From an uncultured Pseudomonadales bacterium (GTDB lineage: Bacteria > Pseudomonadota > Gammaproteobacteria > Pseudomonadales > Azotimanducaceae), in NCBI GenBank assembly GCA_938036875.1, contig CALHVX010000044.1, forward strand, positions 1-64,000: a stretch of DNA of 64,000 nucleotides. The letters run 5' to 3'. This document shows, piece by piece, positions 7,941-16,892 of the stretch (position 1 is its first letter; each line of letters begins with the position of its first letter). The position numbers and the translations under genes are program-made. The notes beneath the pieces are model-generated. The model was not told the origin of the DNA. It did no database searches and saw only the letters and a list, made by a program, of their open reading frames with translations.

Positions 7941-9248
7941 CTACGGTTTGGGGATGAAGATCAAGCCGGGTTGCTCAAGAAGTGTCTTCAAGGTGTCAAT
8001 AAAGGAGGCTGCATCAAAGCCATCGATGATTCGGTGATCAAAACTGCCGGATATATTCATCATGGTTCGAACAACGACCGAGCCATCGAGGACCACTGGC
8101 CGGGGCACGGCCTTGTTGAGCCCAATAATCGCAACCTCTGGTGCGTTGATGACGGGTGTGCTCACAATGCCACCCAGCTTGCCTAAACTGGTGATGGTGA
8201 TGGTCGAGCCTGAGAGTGTCTCGCGACTAGCACTGCCATCCCGGGCATCACGGGTTACGCTGCGTATTTGTTCAGCGAGGCCCCAAAGGGTTTGCCGTTG
8301 GGCGTCATGAACCACGGGCACTTTGAGCCCGGTATCCGTTTGGGTGGCAATGCCCAGATGAACGGCGTCAAAGCGCTCGAGGGTTTCCGATTCGCCGAGA
8401 TAGCGCGCGTTGCACAAAGGGTGTGCCTCGAGCGCTTGCATCAACGCCAAGCTTACCAAGGGTAAGTAGGTGAGGGCTGGTATACCCGCTGGTTCAGCCT
8501 GGCTGGTGTTTAAGCTTACCCGTAGCGCATCTAAAGCCGTGACATCCACTTCTTCCACATAGGTGAAATGTGGGATGTTCTGCTTGCTAGCCGAAAGACG
8601 CTGGGCAATGACGCGCCGAACGCCACGTATCTTGATTTCTTCTGCAGCCGCGCTTGGGCTGGATGCGCTCGGTGATACAGCATTTGCCCCAGCGGTCGAG
8701 CCACGCGCAGCAATCGGGGCCTGCTCTAAGTCTCGCCGTAAGATGCGACCCCTCGGGCCCGTACCTTGAATTTGCGTTAGATCGATACCGGCTTCTGCAG
8801 CCTGTTTGCGGATCGCCGGTGAGGTAATGACTCTGCCACCGGTTGCTGTGTTTGATGCTCCTGGCTGAGGTGCCTGCGCCTGCACTTCTGGCTTGTGCGG
8901 CTGCTCGGGTACGGGCGCAGCAGGGGCCCCAGGTTTGATGCTTTGCTCTGCTGGGGTTATCTCTTCAGGTTCGACTGGTTCAGATGCCGTAGGAGCGGCA
9001 ACGGTTCCAGCCAAAGCAAAAGTAATGAGCGGTGCGCCAACCGGTACTATGTCTCCAACAGCGCCACCTAGGCTGGTAACAGTGCCAGACACGGGTGCAG
9101 GGACTTCCACATTGGCTTTATCGGTCATCACGTCAACCATGGGCGCGCCTTCTGTGACCTCATCGCCGACCGCGACATACCACTCAAGCACCTCGGCTTC
9201 GACAGTGCCCTCACCAAGGTCGGGGAGGGTAAACACAAATTTGCTCAT
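7941..9248 (-). CDS. bkdB: Dihydrolipoyl acyltransferase E2 of branched-chain 2-oxoacid dehydrogenase
   Basis: E2 core of the complex that converts Val/Leu/Ile 2-oxoacids to acyl-CoAs. Domains in order: a lipoyl domain (residues 1-78, lipoyl lysine K44 in MTDKANVEVPAP), an Ala/Pro linker, a peripheral-subunit binding domain (SPAIRKQAAEAGIDL...GTGPRGRILRRDL, ~165-200), then the acyltransferase domain ending in the catalytic HRIIDG (~405). One lipoyl domain is normal for BkdB. Start chosen at ATG 9248 behind GGAGGGG; its ATGA overlaps the stop of the E1 beta gene. No lpdV (E3) follows; E3 must come from elsewhere. Confidence 0.92.
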   Translation of the reverse strand: MSKFVFTLPDLGEGTVEAEVLEWYVAVGDEVTEGAPMVDVMTDKANVEVPAPVSGTVTSLGGAVGDIVPVGAPLITFALAGTVAAPTASEPVEPEEITPAEQSIKPGAPAAPVPEQPHKPEVQAQAPQPGASNTATGGRVITSPAIRKQAAEAGIDLTQIQGTGPRGRILRRDLEQAPIAARGSTAGANAVSPSASSPSAAAEEIKIRGVRRVIAQRLSASKQNIPHFTYVEEVDVTALDALRVSLNTSQAEPAGIPALTYLPLVSLALMQALEAHPLCNARYLGESETLERFDAVHLGIATQTDTGLKVPVVHDAQRQTLWGLAEQIRSVTRDARDGSASRETLSGSTITITSLGKLGGIVSTPVINAPEVAIIGLNKAVPRPVVLDGSVVVRTMMNISGSFDHRIIDGFDAASFIDTLKTLLEQPGLIFIPKP

Positions 9249-10261
9249 GGCCCCTCCAATACTTCTTGCAGGGCGGCCGCCACACGCTTCGGCCCAGGGA
9301 AGTAGTCCCACTCAAAGGCGTGCGGGTAAGGGGTGTCCCACCCGGCCACGCGCAGTACAGGTGCTTCGAGGTGATAGAAACATTGTTCTTGCACAATGGC
9401 TGCCAGCTCCGCACCAAAGCCGCCAAATTTGGTGGCTTCATGGGTAATGACGCACCGTCCGGTTTTTTTCACCGACTCGATGATGGTGTCGGTATCTAAG
9501 GGCACCAAGCTGCGTAGGTCGATGATCTCCGCATCTACCTCCGCCAAGGTCGCTGCCGATTCGGCTACGTGCACCATGGTGCCGTAGCAGAGCAGCGTGA
9601 CATCAGCACCCGGTCGCACAATTTCGGCGCGTCCAAAAGGTAGGGTGTAGTAACCCTCGGGCACTTCACTTTTAGGGTGTGTGTTCCAGGCTTGCGCCGG
9701 TGCATCGGGATAGCCAGAGAAAGGCCCGTTGTAAATACGCTTGGGCTCGAAAAAGATGACTGGGTCATCATCCTCGATAGCGTTGATCAACAAACCTTTA
9801 GCGTCGTAAGGGTTTGACGGCATAATAACCTTGATGCCATTGACGTGAGTAAACAATCCCTCTGGGCTTTGCGAGTGGGTTTGCCCGCCACGAATACCAC
9901 CACCACAAGGTGTGCGAATGGTGACCGGTGCAAAGAAATCGCCGGCGGTACGATAGCGTAGCTTGGCCAGCTCACTCACAATTTGATCAAAGCCTGGATA
10001 GATGTAATCCGCAAATTGGATTTCGGCCACCGGCCTTAAGCCGTTTACTGCCATACCAATTGAGGTGCCAACAATGCCACCTTCTGCAATGGGTGCATCG
10101 ACCACGCGATGCGCACCATATTTACGCTGCAAACCATCGGTGCAACGAAACACGCCACCGAAGTAGCCTATGTCTTGACCAAACACGATCACCGACTGGT
10201 CACGTTCTAACATGACGTCCATGGCCGAGTTCAATGCTTGCACCATATTCAGTCGAGCCAT
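9245..10261 (-). CDS. bkdA2: Branched-chain 2-oxoacid dehydrogenase E1 subunit beta
   Basis: 338 residues with the full transketolase-pyrimidine and C-terminal domains. Signature segments are FGQDIGYFGGVFR, DAPIAEGGIVG, EIQFADYIYPGFDQI and IRTPCGGGIRGGQTHSQSPE, diagnostic of E1 beta of BCKDH. It pairs with the upstream alpha subunit to bind thiamine diphosphate. The ATG lies just before the alpha-gene stop, and its own stop overlaps the E2 start, so alpha, beta and E2 form a tight operon on the minus strand. Confidence 0.93.
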   Translation of the reverse strand: MARLNMVQALNSAMDVMLERDQSVIVFGQDIGYFGGVFRCTDGLQRKYGAHRVVDAPIAEGGIVGTSIGMAVNGLRPVAEIQFADYIYPGFDQIVSELAKLRYRTAGDFFAPVTIRTPCGGGIRGGQTHSQSPEGLFTHVNGIKVIMPSNPYDAKGLLINAIEDDDPVIFFEPKRIYNGPFSGYPDAPAQAWNTHPKSEVPEGYYTLPFGRAEIVRPGADVTLLCYGTMVHVAESAATLAEVDAEIIDLRSLVPLDTDTIIESVKKTGRCVITHEATKFGGFGAELAAIVQEQCFYHLEAPVLRVAGWDTPYPHAFEWDYFPGPKRVAAALQEVLEGP

Positions 10262-10262
10262 A

Positions 10263-11495
10263 TCAGTCGTCCAGCTCTAGCAGTTGATTGCGTTGCTTGA
10301 TCAACGCATCTGGAATGTCTTTGAACACATCTTCAAACATCTCGTTGCGATCAAGTTGCGGACCACTGCTTAAGGTGCCGTAACGTAGAGCAGCCTCCCA
10401 GCTTTCGGTGACCTGAGCTTCAACGTCACTTTGCATAGTGGCTTGATCGGCATCGCTCCAACCTGCATGACCCAGGTGCTGGCGCAGTCGTTCGATGGGA
10501 TCGCCCAATGGCCAAGCGGCACCTTCGTCTTCGGGACGATAGCGTGTTGGGTCATCACTGGTGGAGTGCGCGGCGGCTCGGTAGGTCACCAGTTCAACCA
10601 AGGTAGGGCCATGGCTATGGCGTGCGCGATGCGCGGCCCATTGTTGTGCGGCATACACGGCAAGAAAATCGTTGCCGTCTACGCGAATGCCGGGAACACC
10701 GTAGCCGGGACCACGTGCCGCAAAAGAACGGCGCTCGCCACCAGCCACCCCTTGAAAGGTTGAGATGGCCCATTGGTTGTTCACCACGTTTAAGACAACG
10801 GGCGCTCGATACACCGAGGCAAAGGTTAGCGCATGATGAAAGTCCGCCTCAGCGCTGCTGCCTTCGCCGATCCAAGCGGCAGCGATGTCGTCATCCCCTT
10901 TAATGGCTGCGCCCATGGCCCAACCCACCGCTTGCGGAAATTGGGTGGTGAGGTTGCCGGAGATAGAAAAGATGTTGCCCCGTGCCCAGTGATACATGAT
11001 GGGCATCTGGCGGCCTTTGCACATATCTTTGCTGTTGGATAAACACTGGCACATGAGGTCTACCAGGTTGCGTCCGCGCGTGATGTGTAGCCCCTGGGTT
11101 CGATAGGAAGGGAACAGCATGTCCCCTGGGCTCAACGCCATGGCGCTTGCTACCGCTACGGCCTCTTCACCCGTGCACTGCATGTAGAAGGTGATCTTGG
11201 CTTGACGATGCATACGCAGCATATGGGTATCAAAGGCGCGGGTCAGCAGCATGTGGCGCATGGCCACCTGCAGGTCTGCAAGCTCTAACTGGGGTGCCCA
11301 AGGACCAACCGCATGGCCTTCGTCATCCAGAACGCGAATCATGCCTTGGTTGAGATGCTCAATATCTCGAGCTTTGACGTCGGTTGGAGGGCGGTCTAGC
11401 GCGCCAGGCGGCGTTATTTCGAGATAGTCGAAATTGGGTGCTTCACCCGGTCGTGCGGGGGGAGCCGGGATGTGCAATCGGGATTTATTCGTCAT
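10263..11495 (-). CDS. bkdA1: Branched-chain 2-oxoacid dehydrogenase E1 subunit alpha
   Basis: 410 residues. The thiamine-diphosphate motif region AAWIGEGSSAEADFHHALTF...NNQWAIST is intact, and the N-terminal extension (DYLEITPPG...) is typical of bacterial BkdA1. It decarboxylates branched 2-oxoacids with the beta subunit. First gene of the bkd operon. ATG 11495 is preferred; a TTG four codons upstream (11507) is possible. Neither has a clear Shine-Dalgarno sequence. It diverges from ETF-QO across a ~220-bp gap that must hold both promoters; branched-chain acyl-CoA dehydrogenation feeds electrons to ETF-QO, so the pairing is functional. Confidence 0.93.
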   Translation of the reverse strand: MTNKSRLHIPAPPARPGEAPNFDYLEITPPGALDRPPTDVKARDIEHLNQGMIRVLDDEGHAVGPWAPQLELADLQVAMRHMLLTRAFDTHMLRMHRQAKITFYMQCTGEEAVAVASAMALSPGDMLFPSYRTQGLHITRGRNLVDLMCQCLSNSKDMCKGRQMPIMYHWARGNIFSISGNLTTQFPQAVGWAMGAAIKGDDDIAAAWIGEGSSAEADFHHALTFASVYRAPVVLNVVNNQWAISTFQGVAGGERRSFAARGPGYGVPGIRVDGNDFLAVYAAQQWAAHRARHSHGPTLVELVTYRAAAHSTSDDPTRYRPEDEGAAWPLGDPIERLRQHLGHAGWSDADQATMQSDVEAQVTESWEAALRYGTLSSGPQLDRNEMFEDVFKDIPDALIKQRNQLLELDD

Positions 11496-11717
11496 GTTGG
11501 TTGCCAAAGAGTCCCTGTCCTATGCCCATTCAGTGTAACCCAAGCCAAAGCGCAAAGAATGGCCGCTATGCCTCATTTTGCCGAGACTTTGCTGCGGGCC
11601 AGATCGGGGTGATCAACCCAGCATTCTTGCCAGCTTTCTCCGCAATGCTGGCCTAAATCACGTATAATTTGGGCGCGCGAATTTTAACTTGTAGGTTTAA
11701 CTTTTAGGAGACCAAGC

Positions 11718-13373
11718 ATGGAACGAGAATCCATGGAATTTGATGTGATGATTGTTGGCGGTGGCCCGGCGGGCTTATCTGCAGCAATTCGTCTAATGCA
11801 AAAAGCTGCCAAAGCGGGTACCGAGGTATCTGTGTGCTTGGTCGAGAAGGGCTCGGAGGTTGGGGCGCACATCTTGTCTGGTGCGGCTTTTGAACCAACG
11901 GCACTCAACGAGCTGTTCCCGGATTGGGCCGAGCGCGGCGCGCCGGTCACCAACCCCATTCATCATGACGAGGTGTACTACCTGGTCAATGACACCAATC
12001 GAATCAAAGTCCCAGGTTTTTTCGTCCCGCCGGATTCGCACAACGAAGGCAACCACGCTATCAGCTTAGGCAACCTGTGCCGCTGGTTGGGTGAGCAAGC
12101 AGAAGAGTTGGGGGTGAACATCTTCCCAGGTTTTGCCGCTTCCGAAATTCTGTATAACGAAGATGGCAGTGTTAAGGGCGTTGCTACCGGCGATATGGGT
12201 GTTGGGATGGACGGTGAGCAAAAGCCTACCTTCACCCCGGGTTACGAGTTGCATGCTAAGTACACCATCTTTGCAGAAGGCTGTCGGGGTAACCTCGGTA
12301 AGCAGTTGATTGAGAAGTTTAACCTCGATGCCGATTCTGGCACTCAGCACTACGGGATTGGTTTCAAAGAGTTGTGGGATGTGGATCCTGCCAAGCATGT
12401 GCCTGGCAAAGTGGTTCACACGGTGGGTTGGCCACTTGGACATTTGCCTAGCGCTTCAACCGGTGGCTCTTATCTTTACCACCTAGAAAACAACCAAGTG
12501 TCTTTGGGCTTGATTGTGGACTTGTCTTATAAGAACGCACACTTGTCACCCTTTGATGAGTTCCAACGTTGGAAGCATCACCCGTTGATCCAAGACGTGA
12601 TTGAAGGTGGCACCCGTGTTTCTTATGGTGCGCGCGCTATCATCAAAGGTGGCCTACAAGCCTTACCTAAGCTGTCGGTACCTGGTGCATTGCTAGCCGG
12701 TGACGATGCAGGCTTTTTGAACCCACTGAAGATCAAGGGCAGTCATACCGCGATGAAGTCCGGCATGTTGGCCGCGGATACCGTCTTTGAGGCACTAGGG
12801 GCAGGGCAGGCTTACACCGAGCTGGATGGTTATCAAGCCGCCTTTGAGAAAAGCTGGTTGCATACCGAGCTAGAACGCTCGCGAAACATTGGTCCGGCGT
12901 TGCACAAGTTTGGTGTGTTGGCTGGTGCGGCTTACTCGTTTGTCTCGAACAAGTTTTTGCAAGGCAACGAGCCTTGGACCATGCAAGATCCCACGCCGGA
13001 TCACGCAACGCTGAAGACAGCAGCAGAGTCGAAGAAGATTGACTACCCCAAGCCGGATGGCAAGATTTCTTTTGATAAGTTGTCCTCGGTATTCTTATCG
13101 AGCACCAACCACGAAGAAGATCAGCCTTGTCACCTGACGTTGAAAGACGCCAGCATCCCAATCTCTAAAAACCTGCCCATGTACGATGAGCCTGCTCAAC
13201 GTTACTGCCCAGCAGGGGTGTATGAGATTGTCGAGGAGAACGGTTCACCGCGCTTCCAGATCAATGCGCAGAACTGTGTGCACTGTAAGACTTGCGACAT
13301 CAAAGACCCGGCCCAGAACATCACTTGGGTTGTGCCTGAGGGTGCTGGCGGACCTAACTACCCTAATATGTAG
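11718..13373 (+). CDS. Electron transfer flavoprotein-ubiquinone oxidoreductase
   Basis: Passes electrons from reduced ETF (from acyl-CoA dehydrogenases) to ubiquinone at the inner membrane. 551 residues, the usual length. The N-terminal FAD dinucleotide motif is VGGGPAGLSAA (residues ~13-23). The C-terminal 4Fe-4S region has YCPAGVYE followed by CVHCKTCDIKDP. RBS TAGGAGA before ATG 11718. A TATAAT at 11663-11668 could be a -10 element, but no convincing -35 is at the right distance. The genes for ETF itself are not in the window. Confidence 0.95.
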   Translation: MERESMEFDVMIVGGGPAGLSAAIRLMQKAAKAGTEVSVCLVEKGSEVGAHILSGAAFEPTALNELFPDWAERGAPVTNPIHHDEVYYLVNDTNRIKVPGFFVPPDSHNEGNHAISLGNLCRWLGEQAEELGVNIFPGFAASEILYNEDGSVKGVATGDMGVGMDGEQKPTFTPGYELHAKYTIFAEGCRGNLGKQLIEKFNLDADSGTQHYGIGFKELWDVDPAKHVPGKVVHTVGWPLGHLPSASTGGSYLYHLENNQVSLGLIVDLSYKNAHLSPFDEFQRWKHHPLIQDVIEGGTRVSYGARAIIKGGLQALPKLSVPGALLAGDDAGFLNPLKIKGSHTAMKSGMLAADTVFEALGAGQAYTELDGYQAAFEKSWLHTELERSRNIGPALHKFGVLAGAAYSFVSNKFLQGNEPWTMQDPTPDHATLKTAAESKKIDYPKPDGKISFDKLSSVFLSSTNHEEDQPCHLTLKDASIPISKNLPMYDEPAQRYCPAGVYEIVEENGSPRFQINAQNCVHCKTCDIKDPAQNITWVVPEGAGGPNYPNM

Positions 13374-13386
13374 TTTGGGTAGGTTT

Positions 13387-13413
13387 GGCGCTGCTGCAAT
13401 GGCAGCGCCGTTG
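13387..13413 (+). terminator. Hairpin terminator after ETF-QO
   Basis: Stem GGCGCTGC (13387-13394), loop TGCAATG, stem GCAGCGCC (13402-13409), 8 perfect GC-rich pairs, starting 14 bases after the stop codon. The tail GTTGTT is only moderately T-rich, so efficiency is uncertain. Confidence 0.55.
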
Positions 13414-13490
13414 TTAGATAGTGCGAGTTACAACAGGGTCCATACACAACTGTATTGACTCTGGGGCTGGCTTCAGACAAGCTCTGAGTC

Positions 13491-14123
13491 ATGCCGATTA
13501 CTAATACCTCCACCACTAAGCCCAAGCGTCTAGCGAGTGATCTAGCGCCTGAAGATTGGATTAAGGCTGGGTTTACCGCGCTGACCGAAAGCGGTCCAGC
13601 TGGAATTAAGGTCGACCGGCTCGCCAAGGCCCTCAACATCTCCCGTGGCTCCTTCTACTGGCACTTCAAATCGGCTAAAGCCTTAAAGCAGGCCATGTTG
13701 GCCTATTGGGTTCAGGTGGGTACCGAAGATGTGATCTTGTTGGCAGAAGGCGAAGGGCAGAGCGCACTAGAAAAATTGACGGTACTTGGGCAGCGCATCT
13801 CAGGACCTCGTGATTCGGATTACGGCGGCGTTTTAGCCGAGAGTGCGATTCGTGATTGGGGCCGATACGATGCCGATGTGGGGCAGGCGGTGGAGTCGGT
13901 GACACGCAAGCGACTCGATTATCTTAGAGCACTCTTTGAAGAATTGGGCTTACCTAACGCGGATGCTAAAACTCGAGCCAACCTGCTTTACGGCGCAATG
14001 ATTGGGTTGGAGTTCTTAACCGCGATGGAGGTTGCGGATATGGAAACCGAGTTGAGTGCGCTCATGCAAATGTTCGTGCAGTTACCAACATCATCAACCG
14101 AACGAGGTCATGACAATGAATAG
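13491..14123 (+). CDS. TetR/AcrR-family transcriptional regulator
   Basis: 210 residues. The N-terminal helix-turn-helix is typical: GIKVDRLAKALNISRGSFYWHFKSAKALKQAML (~residues 42-74). The C-terminal ligand domain resembles no named subfamily. Its stop codon overlaps the start of the next gene (small membrane protein) by 8 bases, so it most likely controls that gene, itself, or the neighbouring ETF-QO/bkd genes. Confidence 0.85.
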   Translation: MPITNTSTTKPKRLASDLAPEDWIKAGFTALTESGPAGIKVDRLAKALNISRGSFYWHFKSAKALKQAMLAYWVQVGTEDVILLAEGEGQSALEKLTVLGQRISGPRDSDYGGVLAESAIRDWGRYDADVGQAVESVTRKRLDYLRALFEELGLPNADAKTRANLLYGAMIGLEFLTAMEVADMETELSALMQMFVQLPTSSTERGHDNE

Positions 14124-14502
14124 ACTGTTATTTTCAGCTGCTTGTTTTTCCCTGCTGTTGGGGTTTGCTCATGTCTTTGGGGGTGGTCCTGAATTTCACG
14201 TCACGGCGCTTGCCAGCAATTTGCTCGTAGATCAGAAGGCCGTTTACTCGGTGTTGTGGCATTTTGCTTCGGCGGCTCTGTTTATTAACTCTGCAGCGTT
14301 GTTTCTAGCAGCATTTAAATCTGCGCATCGCAACCTATCAGCGCTGGTTTTTTTGCAGTTCTTTGCCTTTGGTGTGCTGTTTATTGGCTATGGGATGTTG
14401 AGGTTAGGTTCGCCTTGGGTATTACCCCAGTGGTTATTCTTTGCACTTATCTGTGTATTGGCAGCGCTTGGTTACATGCGCGGCCGGCCACAGGCTATCT
14501 GA
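14116..14502 (+). CDS. Small four-helix membrane protein
   Basis: 128 residues, mostly hydrophobic, with about four membrane helices (residues ~3-22, 45-66, 75-95, 100-120) and a conserved-looking LLFGFAHVFGGG-type first loop. The GAGG at 14104-14107 is 8 bases from ATG 14116, which decided the start; ATG 14110 is too close. Start overlaps the TetR gene, so the two are coupled. Function unknown; small membrane proteins of this layout are commonly listed as hypothetical. Confidence 0.65.
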   Translation: MNRLLFSAACFSLLLGFAHVFGGGPEFHVTALASNLLVDQKAVYSVLWHFASAALFINSAALFLAAFKSAHRNLSALVFLQFFAFGVLFIGYGMLRLGSPWVLPQWLFFALICVLAALGYMRGRPQAI

Positions 14503-14542
14503 AACCGAAATTAGGTTTGGTGTTGTGTGCTTAGAAGTGTGT

Positions 14543-14629
14543 TGGTGCCCGGGGCCGGACTTGAACCGGCACGCTGTTACCAGCGAGGGATTTTAAGTCC
14601 CTTGTGTCTACCAATTTCACCACCCGGGC
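14543..14629 (-). tRNA. tRNA-Leu (anticodon UAA)
   Basis: 87 bases including encoded CCA. Acceptor GCCCGGG pairs with CCCGGGC; A discriminator; anticodon loop CTTAAAA in stem GGGA/TCCC gives anticodon TAA. A long variable arm (class II) and a T-arm GCCGGTTCAAGTCCGGC are present, as expected for tRNA-Leu. Confidence 0.96.
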
Positions 14630-14656
14630 AGGGTGCGCAAAATGCAGGCGCGAAGC

Positions 14657-15940
14657 TTAGCTTGAACTTTTCGGCAATGCCACCGGCTCAGAAACATTTG
14701 CGGTAGTTTCAGTGCCACCCGGCGCCCGTTTTGCCTCAAAAGCTTCTATGGATCGATGGAAGTTTTCGATCTGCCGATAATTCTCTACATACTTCTCCCA
14801 GGGATCTTCCTCTGGGGGCATGGGGCGTAGGGTTGTTCCGGTTAACACCACAGCCAGAACTGCAGCCTGGCCAACCAGTAGCAGCACGCGGTCGTAGGGA
14901 TCACTATGGCGCTCAACAAGCTCGCGTAGCTCGCGTTGTGCCAACAGCGCCGTGATATCCCAGTGTGGGAGCGGTTCCGGATGCATCAACGCCTTTAGCG
15001 CTACTAGATAGTTTTGCAGGCCGGCCTTTTTGTGACGAACCCGACTGGTGAGGCGATCTCGCAAGCTCAGCTCTACTTCAGCTGATCGCTTGGGAGCGCT
15101 GCGCTTGGGTAGAGCCAACCTTTGATCGATTTGGCGTAAGCCTCGAGCGTAGCCCATGGGGTCGCGATAACAGGCCTCCGATAGCTCATCTGCAGACAAT
15201 TGCAGGCTTTCATCCAGTCTCGCTTGCAAACCCTGAACCCAAGGAAAAGGCCAATACGCGCAGGCCACAACCTGGCTGAGCAGGTGCCAGCGCGGGCTTT
15301 GTTTTTGGTAGTGACATAACTCATGCAGCAACAACAGATCTTGAATAGGGGCCGGCCAGTGCTCGGCAGCATTCGGCAGCCCGATCAGCTTTTGGCCGGT
15401 CTGGCTATGCCAGGGTCGTTGGGTGCTGGAGAAGCACAAACCGATGTCCCCATGGTTGCCTAGACGGCGCTGCCAATGTTGCAGACGACCGTAAAGCTTG
15501 CTATGGGCAGGGAGAGCGCTCAAAGACTGTTGATCTAGGCGCGCTTGGCGATGCGCTTTGTACAATTGATATAGGCTAAACAGCGCGCCTAGGTTCCAGA
15601 TGGCAAATAGCCCCGGCCACAGGTACTGGGTGGGCGAGTTGATGGACGGCAACACCTCGGCGTAAACCACCATTCGGATACCGGGGAAGAACGCTACGAT
15701 TAATGGTAGAGCAACCAGCGCTAGAAACGCGGACTTACGAAACAGCTCCGCAAATCGGGTTTCTTGATCTTGAATTTTACGCGCAAACTTTGCCAGCAAC
15801 CAAACTAGCAAGACTGCGGCGAGCATCGCTCGAATATAGCCAGGCAAAGCATCCAGCAACCCAACAGCATAGATCAGCACATCAAAAACCGGCTGGAGAA
15901 ACGGCAGGAGGTGTTCCAGAATGCTTGGCTCTTCGTTCAT
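14657..15940 (-). CDS. M56 (BlaR1-type) membrane metallopeptidase
   Basis: 427 residues. Several N-terminal membrane helices (about residues 10-30, 37-55, 70-90, 110-130) precede a cytoplasmic-facing zinc peptidase segment with HELCH (HExxH class), followed ~40 residues on by a DESLQLSADE acidic region that could give the third ligand. This is the layout of BlaR1/MecR1-like M56 peptidases, but no penicillin-binding sensor domain and no BlaI repressor are nearby. A final membrane helix lies at ~365-385. Its ATG overlaps the stop of the upstream membrane gene by 4 bp, so they act together. Substrate unknown. Confidence 0.72.
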   Translation of the reverse strand: MNEEPSILEHLLPFLQPVFDVLIYAVGLLDALPGYIRAMLAAVLLVWLLAKFARKIQDQETRFAELFRKSAFLALVALPLIVAFFPGIRMVVYAEVLPSINSPTQYLWPGLFAIWNLGALFSLYQLYKAHRQARLDQQSLSALPAHSKLYGRLQHWQRRLGNHGDIGLCFSSTQRPWHSQTGQKLIGLPNAAEHWPAPIQDLLLLHELCHYQKQSPRWHLLSQVVACAYWPFPWVQGLQARLDESLQLSADELSEACYRDPMGYARGLRQIDQRLALPKRSAPKRSAEVELSLRDRLTSRVRHKKAGLQNYLVALKALMHPEPLPHWDITALLAQRELRELVERHSDPYDRVLLLVGQAAVLAVVLTGTTLRPMPPEEDPWEKYVENYRQIENFHRSIEAFEAKRAPGGTETTANVSEPVALPKSSS

Positions 15941-16464
15941 GCCGAGAACACCGTTTGCAGCAGCGTGCGCAGCGTTGTGTAGAGCAACACCAAAGCAACG
16001 GTAAAGATTAGGGTGTAGCTAGCCGCCTTCAAACGGTGGCAGCCCAGTGCAAACTGCAGGCTGTTGCTGGTCCCCAGCATAACAATGAGTGCGAGCACCC
16101 CAGCAAATCCGTAACGTGCAGCTGGCAGCTCCCATAGCGGCAAGGCAGAGGCTAAGACCAACAACAGCAAAGCCGCAGCAGCGATCAGCAAGCTAGTGAG
16201 CAGGGCAACCATGAGACGTTTGCGCGAAGCCTTCCAGGTTAACCAAGACGAGGCAATGAGCAGCCCGGTGACACAGACGAACACCAGTACACCGGTATCC
16301 AGCACGTCGTTGTTGAAGTACCAGCGTTGAGCCGCAATCAGCAAGCCAACACAGGCGGCGATGGCAAACAGAAAACGATTGTTGGTGAAATGCACACGCT
16401 GCAGCGAGCCGCGTCGAAAGACGATCCGGAATAGGGCTTGGCTTAAATTGGCGGCTGACTGCAT
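15937..16464 (-). CDS. Membrane protein partner of the M56 peptidase
   Basis: 175 residues from ATG 16464; the frame is open further upstream to 16623, but that part is hydrophilic and not typical. It has five or so hydrophobic helices (about residues 30-48, 56-74, 82-105, 115-135, 150-170). No motif recognised. Translationally coupled to the M56 peptidase gene (ATGA overlap), so it may be a scaffold or sensor for it. Confidence 0.6.
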   Translation of the reverse strand: MQSAANLSQALFRIVFRRGSLQRVHFTNNRFLFAIAACVGLLIAAQRWYFNNDVLDTGVLVFVCVTGLLIASSWLTWKASRKRLMVALLTSLLIAAAALLLLVLASALPLWELPAARYGFAGVLALIVMLGTSNSLQFALGCHRLKAASYTLIFTVALVLLYTTLRTLLQTVFSA

Positions 16465-16673
16465 GGCTTCACTATACCAACCGCGCGTGGGTTCTTGGAT
16501 GCTCTTTCTGTCTTGATCTTGGTGTCGCGTTAAGCAACTAGAATTGATCTTAAAGCCCTCTAGAATATCGACTAAATTCAATGCTTTAAAGGTTTTTTCT
16601 AGAATGAATTTGAGGGTTTTCAAGCGCGCCCACTAATGGGTTAAACCAAGTCAGGCGCTCTTGTGAATCTAGA

Positions 16674-16695
16674 GGGTAGTCTGGACTGACTACCC
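16674..16695 (-). terminator. Hairpin downstream of tRNA-Leu(UAG)
   Basis: GGGTAGT (16674-16680), 8-base loop, ACTACCC (16689-16695), 7 perfect pairs, 11 bases past the 3' end of the minus-strand tRNA. The T-tract is missing, so it may be a processing or stability hairpin instead of a strong terminator. Confidence 0.35.
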
Positions 16696-16705
16696 AGTGC
16701 TTGAA

Positions 16706-16791
16706 TGGTGCCCAGAAGAGGACTTGAACCTCCACGCCACTAGGGCACTAGAACCTAAATCTAGCGTGTCTACCAATTCCACCACCTGGGC
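16706..16791 (-). tRNA. tRNA-Leu (anticodon UAG)
   Basis: 86 bases including encoded CCA. Acceptor GCCCAGG pairs with the 3' strand (one G-T type pair); anticodon loop TTTAGGT gives TAG; a long variable arm and T-arm GAGGTTCAAGTCCTC are present. It shares its 5' D-arm sequence with the tRNA-Leu(UAA) 2.1 kb away. Confidence 0.95.
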
Positions 16792-16892
16792 AAGCGCGAG
16801 CATGGTACGGAGGTCTGCGACAAGCTTCAACCATTGTTGCGGCTTTAAGCCCAATGCTGGGTGAAAAAGTTGGCGGCTGTTAAGCTTTGCCC

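Noticed and set aside
11663-11668. TATAAT promoter for ETF-QO
   Set aside because: No -35 box at 16-18 bp; nearest TTGCCA is about 30 bp away.
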